Under the pieces are notes generated by a model. The model searched no databases. It was not told the DNA's origin and saw nothing but the letters and a program-made list of their open reading frames with translations. From NCBI GenBank assembly GCA_903839405.1, contig CAIMCD010000026.1, positions 1 through 64,000 of the forward strand: DNA of 64,000 nucleotides, given 5' to 3'. A program made the translations under genes and the position numbers. Of the stretch, positions 20,855 to 31,346 are shown one piece after another; position 1 is the first letter of the stretch, and each line of letters begins with the position of its first letter. The DNA comes from an uncultured Chlorobiaceae bacterium. Its GTDB lineage: Bacteria > Bacteroidota > Chlorobiia > Chlorobiales > Chlorobiaceae.

Positions 20855-21660
20855 TGGCGCCTGACAAGGTGGCTTTAAGCAAGGCAAAACTGAAGCACTA
20901 CGCCCGGCTCCACCAGAAAAAGTTTCGCGATTCGGAGGGGCTCTTTCTGGCTGAAGGGCTGCGCACCGTCAGGGAGCTCTGCCAGAACCTGCCCGATGAG
21001 GAGATGCTGGTGGCGCTGCTCTTTCGTGAAGGGGAGTGTGAGGGTGAGCGGTTTGCTCTGAAGCATAAGGGCAAGGTTTTTTGCGTGACGGAGAAGGAGT
21101 GTTTGCAGCTCACCGGCACCTCGACCCCACAGGGGATTTTTGGCGTTTTCCGCCAGCAACCTGCTTTTGCATCTGTTGATGAAGCTGCTCTCGCAACGCC
21201 GGGAAGCTCATTTATTGTCGCGCTTGATGATGTTCAGGATCCGGGTAATGTGGGCACCATCCTCAGAACCGCAGTCTGGTTCGGGGCTGAAGCCATGATC
21301 TGCAGTTCCGGCACGGCCGACCGGTACAATGCAAAAGCCGTTCGGTCATCGGCCGGGAGCATCTATGCCATTCGCCATTACGGGGTTGAGAGCCTTGAAG
21401 CGGAACTTCGTCGCTTGCAGGCCCTGGGCTACTCGATTGTGGCTTCGTCGCTCGATGGAGAGGATTTCAGCCAGTTCCACTCCCACCCCGCAAAACAGGT
21501 ACTGGTTATCGGCAATGAAGCCAACGGGGTGAGCGGGGCTGTTTTGGCGCTGGCCGACCGGCTGGTCAGGATACCACACGCAGGCGCAACGGTGCAGGTT
21601 GAATCGCTCAACGCCGCAGTCTCCGCCGCCATCCTCATGGAGCGCCTTGTGCTCGGCTGA
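20854..21660 (+). CDS. TrmH/SpoU-family RNA 2'-O-methyltransferase
   Basis: ALDDVQDPGNVGTILRTAVWFGAEA, VIGNEANGVSGAVLALADRLVRIPHAG, VESLNAAVSAAIL. Confidence 0.93.
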   Translation: MAPDKVALSKAKLKHYARLHQKKFRDSEGLFLAEGLRTVRELCQNLPDEEMLVALLFREGECEGERFALKHKGKVFCVTEKECLQLTGTSTPQGIFGVFRQQPAFASVDEAALATPGSSFIVALDDVQDPGNVGTILRTAVWFGAEAMICSSGTADRYNAKAVRSSAGSIYAIRHYGVESLEAELRRLQALGYSIVASSLDGEDFSQFHSHPAKQVLVIGNEANGVSGAVLALADRLVRIPHAGATVQVESLNAAVSAAILMERLVLG

Positions 21661-21725
21661 ATTGTGCATCCTCTTTGTTTCATTCTGATTCCCTTCTCTG
21701 GTGTCATTGCAACTCTCGTCTCTTG

Positions 21726-21793
21726 TGTCATCCCTCCCTTCGGTCGGGATGACAGAAAAAAAGTTGGGATGATCGGCGAAAGAGTGTCGGATG
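21726..21793. repeat. Palindromic dispersed repeat, copy 1
   Basis: TGTCATCCC-TCCCTTCGGTC-GGGATGACA hairpin plus downstream GAAAAAAAGTTGGGATGATCGGCGAAAGAGTGTCGGATGAC. Confidence 0.75.
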
Positions 21794-21972
21794 ACCGGTG
21801 ACAAACAGTTGGGATGATAAGGGAGTGGGTTCAGTTGACCTACAAACAGTTGGGTTGGCAGAAAAATAATCGGAATGGCTCCAAGAGGAATCCTGTTCTA
21901 CCAGAGGGTGCTGGCGAGTTCTTGCCATTCGGGGTTTATTGTGGCAACGAGCTGATTTTTCTTTTCTCGCCG

Positions 21973-22194
21973 TCATTTTTTGATCTCTTTTTCTTTGGCT
22001 AGAGCACTGAGTACATCGCGGCTCTCTTCAAAATAGACCAGTTTGTCAACGTTATACTTTTTTGTAAACCCCTCAATCATTCGGCTCTTGTGCTCCCGGA
22101 TTCTTCGCGGCAAATCATTTGTCATGCCGACGTACATGACTTTGTTTGTCCGATTGGTAAGAATGTAGATGCAATAGGGTTTATCCCGGCTCAT
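21973..22194 (-). CDS. GIY-YIG nuclease family protein
   Basis: YCIYILTNRTNKVMYVGMTNDLPRRIREHKS...FTKKYNVDKLVYFEE. Confidence 0.9.
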   Translation of the reverse strand: MSRDKPYCIYILTNRTNKVMYVGMTNDLPRRIREHKSRMIEGFTKKYNVDKLVYFEESRDVLSALAKEKEIKK

Positions 22195-22269
22195 TATTGT
22201 GTGTGGATTCTGTTTTTGGCATTCACTGGTTTATCACTGGCTTGTTGTGCCATTGCGATTTCTCTTTTG

Positions 22270-22383
22270 TGTCATTCCGAACAGAGAGAGGAATCTTGTT
22301 GGTTCCAGCAAGAGATCCCTCCCTTCGGTCGGGATGACAAGAAAAAAAAGTCGGGATGAAAGGCGAAAGAGTTTTGGTATGAC
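22270..22383. repeat. Palindromic dispersed repeat, copy 2 (longer)
   Basis: TGTCATTCCGAACAGAGAGAGGAATCTTG...CAAGAGATCCCTCCCTTCGGTCGGGATGACA imperfect ~70-bp palindrome, followed by the same AGAAAAAAAAGTCGGGATGAAAGGCGAAAGAGT tail as copy 1. Confidence 0.75.
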
Positions 22384-22398
22384 AACTCCTGTTCCAGT

Positions 22399-23238
22399 TT
22401 ATACCAGCAGTACCGGGTAGTCGATCTCCTCAATGAGATTGTGCACGGTTTCCCTTGGGAGATGCATCTGGTCGCTGAGTACCAGCAGGCCGGATTCGGC
22501 CATGCGGATGTAGCGGGCGAGGGTTTTTGCGTCAGATGGCGGGAGGTGGTAATACTCGGCAAGAGTATCCGGAGGCACCAATTTTTCAGAGAGCTCACAC
22601 TCCATTTCCACGGCTTTTGCGGGGTTAGCTTCAAGGATCAGCAGCGTGAGGGTGACGCCGGGATGGAGGAGAGCGAGCGCTGCCTTGAGCGCATGTCGGG
22701 CCCCTTCCGAGCCGTCATAGAGCGCCAGCACTGGCCCCTCTTTTGCCGAAAAGCCAGGCCGCATGAAGAGGAGCGGTTTTTTGCCTTCGGCCAGGGCTTT
22801 TCTGGCGGTTGAACCGAGCCCTTTTTTGCAGGAGGGGGAGCGGCCGCTGCGGCCAAGCACCAGCAGGTCAGCTTCCAGTGCGGCTGCAATAACCTCGGCC
22901 GGCACCATGCCCCGTGAAATCCGGAAGGAGTGCTCAATTCTCAACTCATTGGCAATACGCTGCAGGGCCTCCTTTGCACTTTTTGCCTGCAGGCGGAGGG
23001 ATCGCTCAAGTTCCGAGGGCTCTATTTTTTTCGGTTCAGCCGTGTAGATGCGGATCTCATGGCTGAAGGGGAGTTCGGCCATCCGGAGCAGATTGATATC
23101 TTCAACAAAAATACCGGTCAGATCAGCCTTCATCAGCCGGGCAAGTTCGGCAGCGGCTTTGAGTGAGGCGATGCTGTGCGCTGAACAATCAAGTGCAACG
23201 GCAATGTGGCGGATGAGGGTGGTTTGCGGCTCAGGCAT
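22399..23238 (-). CDS. Universal stress protein (tandem USP)
   Basis: HIAVALDCSAHSIASLKAAAELARLMKADLTGIFVED; ADLLVLGRSGRS; start MPEPQTT at 23238. Confidence 0.85.
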   Translation of the reverse strand: MPEPQTTLIRHIAVALDCSAHSIASLKAAAELARLMKADLTGIFVEDINLLRMAELPFSHEIRIYTAEPKKIEPSELERSLRLQAKSAKEALQRIANELRIEHSFRISRGMVPAEVIAAALEADLLVLGRSGRSPSCKKGLGSTARKALAEGKKPLLFMRPGFSAKEGPVLALYDGSEGARHALKAALALLHPGVTLTLLILEANPAKAVEMECELSEKLVPPDTLAEYYHLPPSDAKTLARYIRMAESGLLVLSDQMHLPRETVHNLIEEIDYPVLLV

Positions 23239-23272
23239 TGTGAGGCTCCTCGCGTTTACTTCCGGTGATTGC

Positions 23273-25696
23273 TTACTCCTTGTCATGCTCGGACGATGCA
23301 GAGAATTTTCTGAGCTTTTCGGCCATCTCACTGAGCCGTTTAACAGCCATGCCGTTGATGGTCTGCGGGGGGTAGTTGCCGCTGCTCTCCGGTTCCCCTG
23401 CCGGGATGCCGGTCAGGATCTCAATCCCTTCATCAACATGGGTTACCGGGAAGATAGCAAAAAGCCCCTTTCTGACCGCTTCAACCACATCACGGCGGAG
23501 CATGAGATTCTGGACATTCGATACCGGTATCAAGACGCCCTGTTTGCCGTTCAGCCCTCTTGCCTGGCAGAGGTCAAAAAACCCTTCGATCTTTTCGTTC
23601 ACCCCTCCGATGGCCTGTACCTCGCCATTCTGGTTGACCGATCCGGTGACGGCGAACCATTGCCGGATCGGTGCGCCTGAAATGGCCGAGAGGAGGGCGT
23701 AGAGTTCGGCCGACGAGGCGCTGTCGCCCTCGACTCCGCTGTAGGATTGTTCGAAGACCAGTGAGGCCGAGAGCGAGAGCGGCTGATCGAGCGCAAAGCG
23801 TCCGCCGAGAAAGCCCGAGAGGATCATCACCCCTTTCGAGTGGATCGGCCCGCCCATCTCAACCTCACGTTCAATGTCAATCACCTCCCCTTTTCCGAGC
23901 CGCACCCGTGCCGTGATTCTGCCCGGATGGCCAAAGCTCTCTCCTCCCGGCGAGTAGATGGCAAGGGCGTTGATCTGGCCGGTTTTTTCCGACTCCGTAT
24001 CGATGAGGATGGAGTTTTTCAGGGTCGCTTCCCGGATTTTTTCCCGGATTCTTGATGAGCGCAACACTTTTGCATCAATGGCATGTTGAACATCCCCGGC
24101 CTCGACCAGCTCTTTATTGGCGGAGGTGGCATAGTAGTCGGCCTCATGGACCAGGTCCGAGAGGCTCTGGAGGTGAGCACTTAGTTTTGTGCTCTCTGCT
24201 GCCAGCCGGCTGCCGTACTCAACCACCCGCGCAACGGCGCCCCGGTCGAAATGGTGCAGCTTGTCGCGTCGGGCAATGGAGCTGATCAGGTGGGCGTAGG
24301 CAACTTTCCCTGAGTTGTCGGCCGGCAGTTCATCGTCAAAATCCGCCGCAACCTTGAAAAGCTCGCTGAAGTCAGGGTCATACTGGGTGAGCAGGTAGTA
24401 GAGGGAGCGCTCTCCGAGTAGAATGACCTTGATTTCAAGCGGAATGGGTTCGGGTTCAAGCGAAACCGTGCTGACCAGGCTGTAGAGCTGGGCCAGCGAT
24501 TCAATGCGGATCTGGCGGGTGCGCAGCGCTTTTTTCAGGGCTTCGTAGGCAAAGGGTTCGCTGAGGAGTCGCCGGGCATCAATGAGCAGGTAGCCGCCGT
24601 TTGCCCGGTGCAGCGCACCCGGCTTGATCAGGGTGAAGTCGGTGAGGAGAGTGCCCATTTGCGCGATGTGCTCGATATCTCCAATCAGGTTGTGACACGC
24701 GGGTTTATCTTCATAGAGGAGGGGAGCGCCGGCGGTGGTGCTGTTATCGACAATCACATTGACCCGGTAGCGGTTAAACGATACCCCTTTATGCGAAGAG
24801 CTGCCGGGTGAGATGCCGGGAAAGGGTTCGCGTGCTTCAGGCTCTTTTTCAAGGAACTGCTCGAAGTTTTCAATAATGTCGTTTTCCAGGCTGTCCAGAT
24901 ACTCCTTCACCTCTTCAAGCGACTCATAGTTGTGGCGGAGTTCGGCAATCAGGGGCTTGACGGCGAAACTCGAAATCGTGCGGTTCAGCTCCTTGATCTT
25001 CTCCTGGGTTTGCCGCTGCCATTTGGGTATCTGGCTCATGATGGATTGCATCACGGTTTTCAGCCGGTTGATCTCCTCCTCAATGCTCTCCCGCTCCTCT
25101 TTTTTCAGCATCATGAACTCTTCGGGCTTGATGACCTCCCCGTTTTTTTCCGGGGCAAAGGCAAATCCGGTAGGAGTGCGGATGAGGGCAATGTTGTTTT
25201 CAGCGGCTTTTTTTTCCAGTTCAGCAATGGCATCGCTCTGCTCTTCCTGGAGTTTTTCACGGATGTTCTTTTCCTGAATCAGATACTCTTCGCTGCTGAA
25301 TGCGGCCGGCATAACGGTAAAGAGCGCTTCAAGGAGGTGCTGCATATCAAGCGAAAGCGCGCATCCCTTTCCGGCAGGAAGCTTTAGCGCCTTCGGGTGG
25401 CGGGGTTTTTCAAAGTTATTGACATAGCACCAGTCGGACGGAACCGGGGCATGGGGGGCGATGTTGCCCAAAAAGTGCATGATGGTGGTCTGTTTGCCGG
25501 TGCCGTTCGGCCCGAGGGCAAAGAGGTTGAAACCCTCATGCTTGATGCCCATGCTGAAGGTTATGGCGTCAATCGCCCGCTGTTGCCCGGTTGCGGGCAG
25601 TGGAGCCTCAAGCTCCGCCGTTGAGTTGAAGGTGAACTCTTCAGGGTCACAGATTCGGTAGAGTTTTTCGGGAGGAAGCTGTGCGGGTAGTGACAT
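23273..25696 (-). CDS. Lon-like ATP-dependent protease (AAA, LonB/Lon-family S16)
   Basis: [19 protein letters not shown] Walker [30 protein letters not shown] (Ser) and [12 protein letters not shown] (Lys) S16 dyad; start MSLPAQLPP at 25696. Confidence 0.9.
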   Translation of the reverse strand: MSLPAQLPPEKLYRICDPEEFTFNSTAELEAPLPATGQQRAIDAITFSMGIKHEGFNLFALGPNGTGKQTTIMHFLGNIAPHAPVPSDWCYVNNFEKPRHPKALKLPAGKGCALSLDMQHLLEALFTVMPAAFSSEEYLIQEKNIREKLQEEQSDAIAELEKKAAENNIALIRTPTGFAFAPEKNGEVIKPEEFMMLKKEERESIEEEINRLKTVMQSIMSQIPKWQRQTQEKIKELNRTISSFAVKPLIAELRHNYESLEEVKEYLDSLENDIIENFEQFLEKEPEAREPFPGISPGSSSHKGVSFNRYRVNVIVDNSTTAGAPLLYEDKPACHNLIGDIEHIAQMGTLLTDFTLIKPGALHRANGGYLLIDARRLLSEPFAYEALKKALRTRQIRIESLAQLYSLVSTVSLEPEPIPLEIKVILLGERSLYYLLTQYDPDFSELFKVAADFDDELPADNSGKVAYAHLISSIARRDKLHHFDRGAVARVVEYGSRLAAESTKLSAHLQSLSDLVHEADYYATSANKELVEAGDVQHAIDAKVLRSSRIREKIREATLKNSILIDTESEKTGQINALAIYSPGGESFGHPGRITARVRLGKGEVIDIEREVEMGGPIHSKGVMILSGFLGGRFALDQPLSLSASLVFEQSYSGVEGDSASSAELYALLSAISGAPIRQWFAVTGSVNQNGEVQAIGGVNEKIEGFFDLCQARGLNGKQGVLIPVSNVQNLMLRRDVVEAVRKGLFAIFPVTHVDEGIEILTGIPAGEPESSGNYPPQTINGMAVKRLSEMAEKLRKFSASSEHDKE

Positions 25697-25837
25697 AACT
25701 GATCGCTCCTGTTTGGGGGTTGATCTCTTGCTGGTCGCTCTATCTCTTGATGTAAAAGAGTATAACCCCCGCAAACGGTTGATCGTTTGCGGGACGTGAA
25801 ACTTCCGTGTGCAAGCGTGCGGCAGCCGAGCGGGGTA

Positions 25838-26599
25838 TCATGCGTTTTCGCCATCAATATTCATGGTTTTATGCAGATGCAGCGGCTTTGCCGATTTTGC
25901 ACGCAGACGGATGTTGAGCATTTCAACCGTTACGGAGAACGCCATGGCAAAATAGATGTACCCTCTCGGGATCTCATAACCGGCCCCTTCGGCAAGCAGC
26001 GTTACCCCGACAAGAATCAGAAAGCTCAGGGCAAGCATTTTAATGGTCGGGTGCGATTCGACAAAATCGCTGATCGACTTGGCTGCAAGCATCATGATGC
26101 CGATGGAGATGATAATGGCAATGATCATCACTTCCACATCTTTGGCCAACCCAACCGCCGTAATGACCGAATCGAGTGAAAAGACAATATCGATTACGGC
26201 AATCTGGATCATGGTGAAGGCAAAACTTCCCTTTGAGCGGCTTTTGATGCCCTCTTCTTCCGTGCCTTCAAGGCTTTGATGGATCTCCTGGGTGCTTTTT
26301 GCCAAGAGAAAGAGTCCTCCGCCAATCAGGATGAGGTCGCGTCCGGAAACCGGGTGGTTGAAGAGGGTCACAAGCGCCGCGGTCAGACCCATGACCCAGG
26401 TGATTGAGAGCAGAAGGGCGATCCGGGTGAGCATGGCGAGCCCCAAACCAATAACTCTTCCCTTGCCCTGCTGGCTGACAGGAAGGCGAGCAACAATAAT
26501 GGAGAGAAAAATAATGTTGTCGATGCCGAGTACAATTTCCAGTGCGGTTAAGGTTCCCAGAGCAATCCAGGCTTCCGGGTGCATGATCCAGTCCATCAT
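25838..26599 (-). CDS. TerC family integral membrane protein
   Basis: LTALEIVLGIDNIIFLSIIVARLP, IQIAVIDIVFSLDSVITAVGLA. Confidence 0.93.
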   Translation of the reverse strand: MMDWIMHPEAWIALGTLTALEIVLGIDNIIFLSIIVARLPVSQQGKGRVIGLGLAMLTRIALLLSITWVMGLTAALVTLFNHPVSGRDLILIGGGLFLLAKSTQEIHQSLEGTEEEGIKSRSKGSFAFTMIQIAVIDIVFSLDSVITAVGLAKDVEVMIIAIIISIGIMMLAAKSISDFVESHPTIKMLALSFLILVGVTLLAEGAGYEIPRGYIYFAMAFSVTVEMLNIRLRAKSAKPLHLHKTMNIDGENA

Positions 26600-26769
26600 T
26601 GGTACAATAAGGGTTGTCGTGTTCTGTGTATTTATGGGGTAATGTACTCCGGCGGATTGCATCCTGCAAACAACCGTTATTTTCCTGTTGCTGCTCAGGC
26701 CAGCTTACGCGTTTATTTTTCGTTACATTGCAACCGGGTTATTCTTTTGCCGGTTGCACGAGAGGCATA

Positions 26770-28173
26770 ATGTATGAACCAGATCCTGTTATGCAAAAAG
26801 ATCTTGAGTTGCTCGGTGCAGTAAGGGAGAGCTTTAAGCGGGGAGTGACGCGCGATTTTTCCTGGAGGCGCAGCCAGTTGCTGGCCCTTGAAACCTTTTT
26901 GGTCGAGTGCGAAGAGGAGATTGCCGGGGCCCTGCATGCTGATTTTCGCAAATCCGGGCCCGAGAGTTTTTTGACTGAAACCGGCTATCTCCGGAGCGAA
27001 ATCCGTTTTGCCCTGAACCACCTGAAAGCGTGGATGAAGCCCAGCCACGTCTCCATCCCGCTCATCTACCAACCGGCGAAAGCCTTTTATCGTCCGGAAC
27101 CTTACGGTGTTGTGCTGATTATCGGTGCATGGAACTATCCGCTCAACCTCGCTCTTGCGCCGCTCATCGGTGCAGTTGCCGCCGGCAACTGTGTTGTGCT
27201 TAAACCCTCCGAACATGCGCCCCACACCTCCTCGCTTCTTGCCGAAAAGCTCCCTTGCTATCTTGATCGAAGTGCCATTGGCGTTATTGAGGGTGACGGC
27301 GAAAAGAGCCGCGAGCTGCTTCTGGAGCGTTTCGACTATATTTTTTATACCGGAAGTCGCATGACCGGCCGTGAGGTGATGCATGCGGCGGCCCGCCACC
27401 TGACCCCGCTGACCCTTGAACTTGGCGGGAAATCCCCCTGTATTGTTGACGAGAAGAGCGATGTCCGTGTTGCGGCGCGCCGGATTGTGTGGGCCAAGTT
27501 TTTAAACGCCGGCCAGACCTGTATTTCGCCGGACTATGTTCTGGTGCACCACTGCCGGGAGATGGAGCTGCTTCGGGAGATGCAGCAGGCTTTACGGGAG
27601 TTTTATGGGGCCGACCCCAAGCAAAGTCCCGATTATCCCCGTATTGTTAATGATTACCACTTCCAGCGGCTTGAAAAGCTGCTGGAGGCCTCTTCTGTCT
27701 GGAGCGGGGGCGAGAGCGATCCGGCTGAGCGTTATCTTGCACCAACCATTCTCCGGGGGGTAAGTGCCGACTCACTCATCATGCAGTCGGAGATTTTTGG
27801 CCCACTGCTGCCGGTTATTGGTTATCAGGATTTGGCGGAAGCGGTTGCTCTTGTTCAGAGCGAGCCGGAGCCCCTTGCCCTCTATATTTTTTCTTCCGAT
27901 CCTGATGTGCAGGAGCTGCTTATGCGTCAACTCCGTTCCGGAGGGGTCTGTATCAACGACCTGCTCTTCCATGCAGCCACTCCCTCTCTGCCTTTCGGAG
28001 GACTTGGCAGCAGCGGATTCGGCGCCTATCACGGTCGAGCGGGTTTTGAAACCTTCTCCTTTCAGCGAAGTGTGCTTCGTCGTTCACTCTGGCCGGATCC
28101 CGGATTGCGTTATCCGCCCTACGGCCCTGTGAAGTTTGCGCTCTTGAAACGGCTTGTTACGTTTTTCCATTGA
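26770..28173 (+). CDS. Aldehyde dehydrogenase family protein
   Basis: LTLELGGKSPCIVDE, FLNAGQTCISPDYVL, GAWNYPLNLALAPLIGAVAAGN; ATG at 26770. Confidence 0.93.
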   Translation: MYEPDPVMQKDLELLGAVRESFKRGVTRDFSWRRSQLLALETFLVECEEEIAGALHADFRKSGPESFLTETGYLRSEIRFALNHLKAWMKPSHVSIPLIYQPAKAFYRPEPYGVVLIIGAWNYPLNLALAPLIGAVAAGNCVVLKPSEHAPHTSSLLAEKLPCYLDRSAIGVIEGDGEKSRELLLERFDYIFYTGSRMTGREVMHAAARHLTPLTLELGGKSPCIVDEKSDVRVAARRIVWAKFLNAGQTCISPDYVLVHHCREMELLREMQQALREFYGADPKQSPDYPRIVNDYHFQRLEKLLEASSVWSGGESDPAERYLAPTILRGVSADSLIMQSEIFGPLLPVIGYQDLAEAVALVQSEPEPLALYIFSSDPDVQELLMRQLRSGGVCINDLLFHAATPSLPFGGLGSSGFGAYHGRAGFETFSFQRSVLRRSLWPDPGLRYPPYGPVKFALLKRLVTFFH

Positions 28174-28420
28174 TGGGTATCATGGTGGCGGGATATGAGG
28201 CAACACTTCCTCTTTTGAAAGGGTGGATGTACGAAAACCATCCTGTATCTGGTTTTGCTTGAATGGAGTAATGTATTACTTTGCTTATGGGGTAACGAAA
28301 TGGGCGGATGGTGGCCTAGATGGTGTGAGAATGGTTTTTCAGTATTGGTATTGCTATGGTTCTCTTTGAATAAGGTGTTTAACTCTTGCAGATAACCCAA
28401 AAAAAGAAGAGAGGTGTTTC

Positions 28421-28888
28421 ATGCCTATCCGCAGATTGAGGGAGTTTTTGGACAGCCACGGGGTGAAGTATTTTGTCGTCAGCCACTCTCCGGCCTATAC
28501 CGCGCAGGAGATAGCGGCGGCGGCCCATGTTCCGGGAAAAGAGCTGGCGAAAACCGTTATGGTCAATATTGCCGGTAAAATGGCTATGGTGGTCTTGCCG
28601 GCTTCGCGTCAGCTTGATTTTGAACGGTTACGCAGAGTGAGTGCCACCCGGGAGGTTGAACTGGCCAGTGAGGAGGAGTTTGCCGGACTCTTTCCTGAGT
28701 GCGAGATTGGAGCCATGCCCCCTTTCGGTAATCTTTACGGTATGGAGGTCTATGTATCGGAAGAGCTTGAAGATGATGATGAGATTGCTTTCAACGCAGG
28801 AGCGCATACCGAATTGCTCCGTCTTGACTATGAAGATTACAAGAAGCTGGTGCATCCGAAAGTTGCACGGCTCTCTTTGGGTTTGTGA
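28421..28888 (+). CDS. YbaK/EbsC-type aminoacyl-tRNA deacylase-like protein
   Basis: SPAYTAQEIAAAAHVPGKELAKTVMV...MPPFGNLYGMEVYV. Confidence 0.9.
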   Translation: MPIRRLREFLDSHGVKYFVVSHSPAYTAQEIAAAAHVPGKELAKTVMVNIAGKMAMVVLPASRQLDFERLRRVSATREVELASEEEFAGLFPECEIGAMPPFGNLYGMEVYVSEELEDDDEIAFNAGAHTELLRLDYEDYKKLVHPKVARLSLGL

Positions 28889-29026
28889 GGTGCATTCACG
28901 TGATGGTTTTTTTGGGGGGAAATGTTACTTTTGCATTCATGGTAGTGATGAAGAGGAAGATGTTTTTGGGATGAGGGTTATCGCTCGGAAACAAGGTTGT
29001 TTTATTGCTGGATTGCATGTGTTTTT

Positions 29027-30223
29027 ATGAAGATTGCCTTATATGCGGGGACATATGTCCGGGACAAGGATGGTGCGGTCAAATCCATCTATCAACTGGT
29101 TTCTTCATTCAGGAATAACGGTCACGAGGTGGTGGTCTGGTCTCCTGATGTTTCGGCGGGGGATAATCATGACGGCTTGACGGTGCATACGCTGCCTGCA
29201 GTGCCGATACCGCTTTATCCTGACTACAAACTCGGTTTTTTCAAGAGTGAAACAAAGCGGCAACTTGATGCCTTTGCTCCTGATATTGTCCATATCTCGA
29301 CCCCTGATATCATCGGAAGGGAGTTTCTCCGCTATGGCCGCAAAAAATCCATTCCCGTAGCTTCGGCTTATCATACCGAGTTTCCATCCTACCTCAGTTA
29401 CTACCATCTTGGCTTTGCCGAGGGTGCAACCTGGAAATATCTGACCTGGTTTTACAACAGTTGTGATCTTGTGCTTGCCCCGAACGAGGGGGTACGGCGC
29501 AAGCTTGCGGCAAAACAGATCCATAATATTGCGCTCTGGTCGAGGGGAATCGACAAGGCGCTCTTTGACCCGTCGCGCCGTTCCGAACAACTCCGTTCAG
29601 CTTGGAATGCCTACGGCCGGAAGGTTATTTTGTATGTGGGGCGTTTTGTGGTCTACAAGGATATTGAGGTTCTGATGAAGGTCTATGACCGTTTTATTGC
29701 AGATGGTCGTGCCGAGCGGGTACGATTTGTGCTGATCGGTTCCGGTCCTGAGGAGGAGCAGATGAAGCGCCGGATGCCGGAAGCGGTTTTTACGGGATAT
29801 TTTACCGGAGAGGAGCTGGCTGAGGCCTACGCCTGTGGTGATATTTTTCTTTTTCCCTCAACGACCGAGGCTTTTTGCAATGTTGCCCTCGAAGCCCTTG
29901 CTTCAGGTCTGCCTGCAATTGTTTCAAATGCCGGTGGTTGCCAGGAGATTGTTGATCGCTCAAAAGGCGGAGTGGTGAGCCGTGCCGGAGATGATGAGGA
30001 TTTTTATCAGAAATGCCTTGAGTTGCTTGATGATACCAAGGTCTACGATGATCTCAAGGCACGCGGTCTGGCTTATGCCGAAACACGCTCCTGGTCTTCG
30101 GTCAACTCGGTCGTCATTGAGAGTTATCAGCAAATGGTTGACCGCTCAAGGGGCAGTGTTCTGCCTGAAGTTGCCGGCACACTCCTCACCTGCTTTGTGA
30201 CGCTATCCGCACTCTTTTTGTGA
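29027..30223 (+). CDS. Glycosyltransferase family 4
   Basis: MKIALYAGTYVRDKDGAVKSIYQLV, ILYVGRFVVYKDIEVL, IFLFPSTTEAFCNVALEALASGLPAIVSNAGG (E-x7-E). Confidence 0.93.
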   Translation: MKIALYAGTYVRDKDGAVKSIYQLVSSFRNNGHEVVVWSPDVSAGDNHDGLTVHTLPAVPIPLYPDYKLGFFKSETKRQLDAFAPDIVHISTPDIIGREFLRYGRKKSIPVASAYHTEFPSYLSYYHLGFAEGATWKYLTWFYNSCDLVLAPNEGVRRKLAAKQIHNIALWSRGIDKALFDPSRRSEQLRSAWNAYGRKVILYVGRFVVYKDIEVLMKVYDRFIADGRAERVRFVLIGSGPEEEQMKRRMPEAVFTGYFTGEELAEAYACGDIFLFPSTTEAFCNVALEALASGLPAIVSNAGGCQEIVDRSKGGVVSRAGDDEDFYQKCLELLDDTKVYDDLKARGLAYAETRSWSSVNSVVIESYQQMVDRSRGSVLPEVAGTLLTCFVTLSALFL

Positions 30224-30434
30224 ACCCCTTTTTCGGGAGTTGCTTGTAACCTCCTGCTCCTTCCTTTTCTTGTCGGTAACCGGCATGGTTTACTCTCTCT
30301 TTCTTCCGGAGTCGATAAAAAAAACTCCACCACTCCCTGGGATTTAACGGCGTCTTTTTTTTGTTTTGAGGGAGTGCAGGCCGGAAATAACCGGTGAATT
30401 GTTTTGGTTGCTAAATGCATAGAGAGAGAGCGTT

Positions 30435-31334
30435 ATGAAAGCTGGAATGATAGGATTGGGGAAAATGGGGTTCAATATGGCCGAGCATATGCTGGAGTGC
30501 CGTCACGAGCTTGTTGTTTTTGATCTGAGCGAGGAGGCCGTTACGGCTCTTGCTGCCAAGGGTGCGGTAGCGGCAACATCCCTTGCGGAGCTTGTTGCTC
30601 TGCTTGAAGCGCCCCGTCTGCTCTGGCTGATGGTTCCTGCCGGGGATCCGGTTGATACCACGCTTGAGGGGTTGCTGCCTCTGTTGGATCGGGGAGATAT
30701 TGTGGTTGACGGGGGCAATTCCTATTACGTTGATTCCCGCCGAAGGGCCGCACGCCTTGAGGGCGAGGGGATTTTTTTTCTTGATGCCGGTACCAGCGGA
30801 GGGCTTGAAGGGGCACGGCACGGGGCCTGTGTTATGGTCGGTGGTGAAAGATCAGCCTATGAGGCTCTGGAGCCCTTGTTGAAAGATATTTGTGTTGAGA
30901 AGGGTTACGGCTATATGGGCCGATCCGGTTCGGGCCATTTCGCCAAGATGGTTCATAACGGTATTGAGTATGGCATGATGCAGGCCATGGGCGAAGGGTT
31001 CAATCTGCTCGAGTCGAGCGACTTTGATTTTGACCTTGAAACGGTTGCCCGGGTCTGGGCTAATGGTTCTGTGATAAGGGGTTGGTTGATGGAGCTTATG
31101 GTTCGTGCCTTTGAGAACGATCCGAAGCTCGACTCGCTCCAGGGCCGGATTGCCGATTCAGGAGAGGGGCGCTGGACGGTTGAGGCCGCGCTTGAGCACG
31201 AGGTATCCATTCCGGTGATTGCCGCTTCTCTTTTCAGTCGTTATCGCTCCCGTTCCGAAGAAAATCTCTCCGACCGGGTTGTAGCGGCCCTGCGTCATGA
31301 GTTCGGGGGACATGCTTTTAGCCGAAAACCATAA
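30435..31334 (+). CDS. gnd: 6-phosphogluconate dehydrogenase (decarboxylating)
   Basis: MKAGMIGLGKMGFNMAEHM, DGGNSYYVDS, FLDAGTSGGLEGARHGACVMVGG, HFAKMVHNGIEYGMMQA. Confidence 0.93.
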   Translation: MKAGMIGLGKMGFNMAEHMLECRHELVVFDLSEEAVTALAAKGAVAATSLAELVALLEAPRLLWLMVPAGDPVDTTLEGLLPLLDRGDIVVDGGNSYYVDSRRRAARLEGEGIFFLDAGTSGGLEGARHGACVMVGGERSAYEALEPLLKDICVEKGYGYMGRSGSGHFAKMVHNGIEYGMMQAMGEGFNLLESSDFDFDLETVARVWANGSVIRGWLMELMVRAFENDPKLDSLQGRIADSGEGRWTVEAALEHEVSIPVIAASLFSRYRSRSEENLSDRVVAALRHEFGGHAFSRKP

Positions 31335-31346
31335 CTGCTTGCCATC

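Noticed and set aside
23048-23680. + strand ORFs across the USP/Lon-like region
   Set aside because: Overlap strongly supported minus-strand genes; no motifs.
28174-28420. ~250 bp intergenic gap between ALDH and YbaK genes, checked for an RNA gene or small ORF
   Set aside because: No tRNA-like fold, no convincing ORF or repeat seen by eye.
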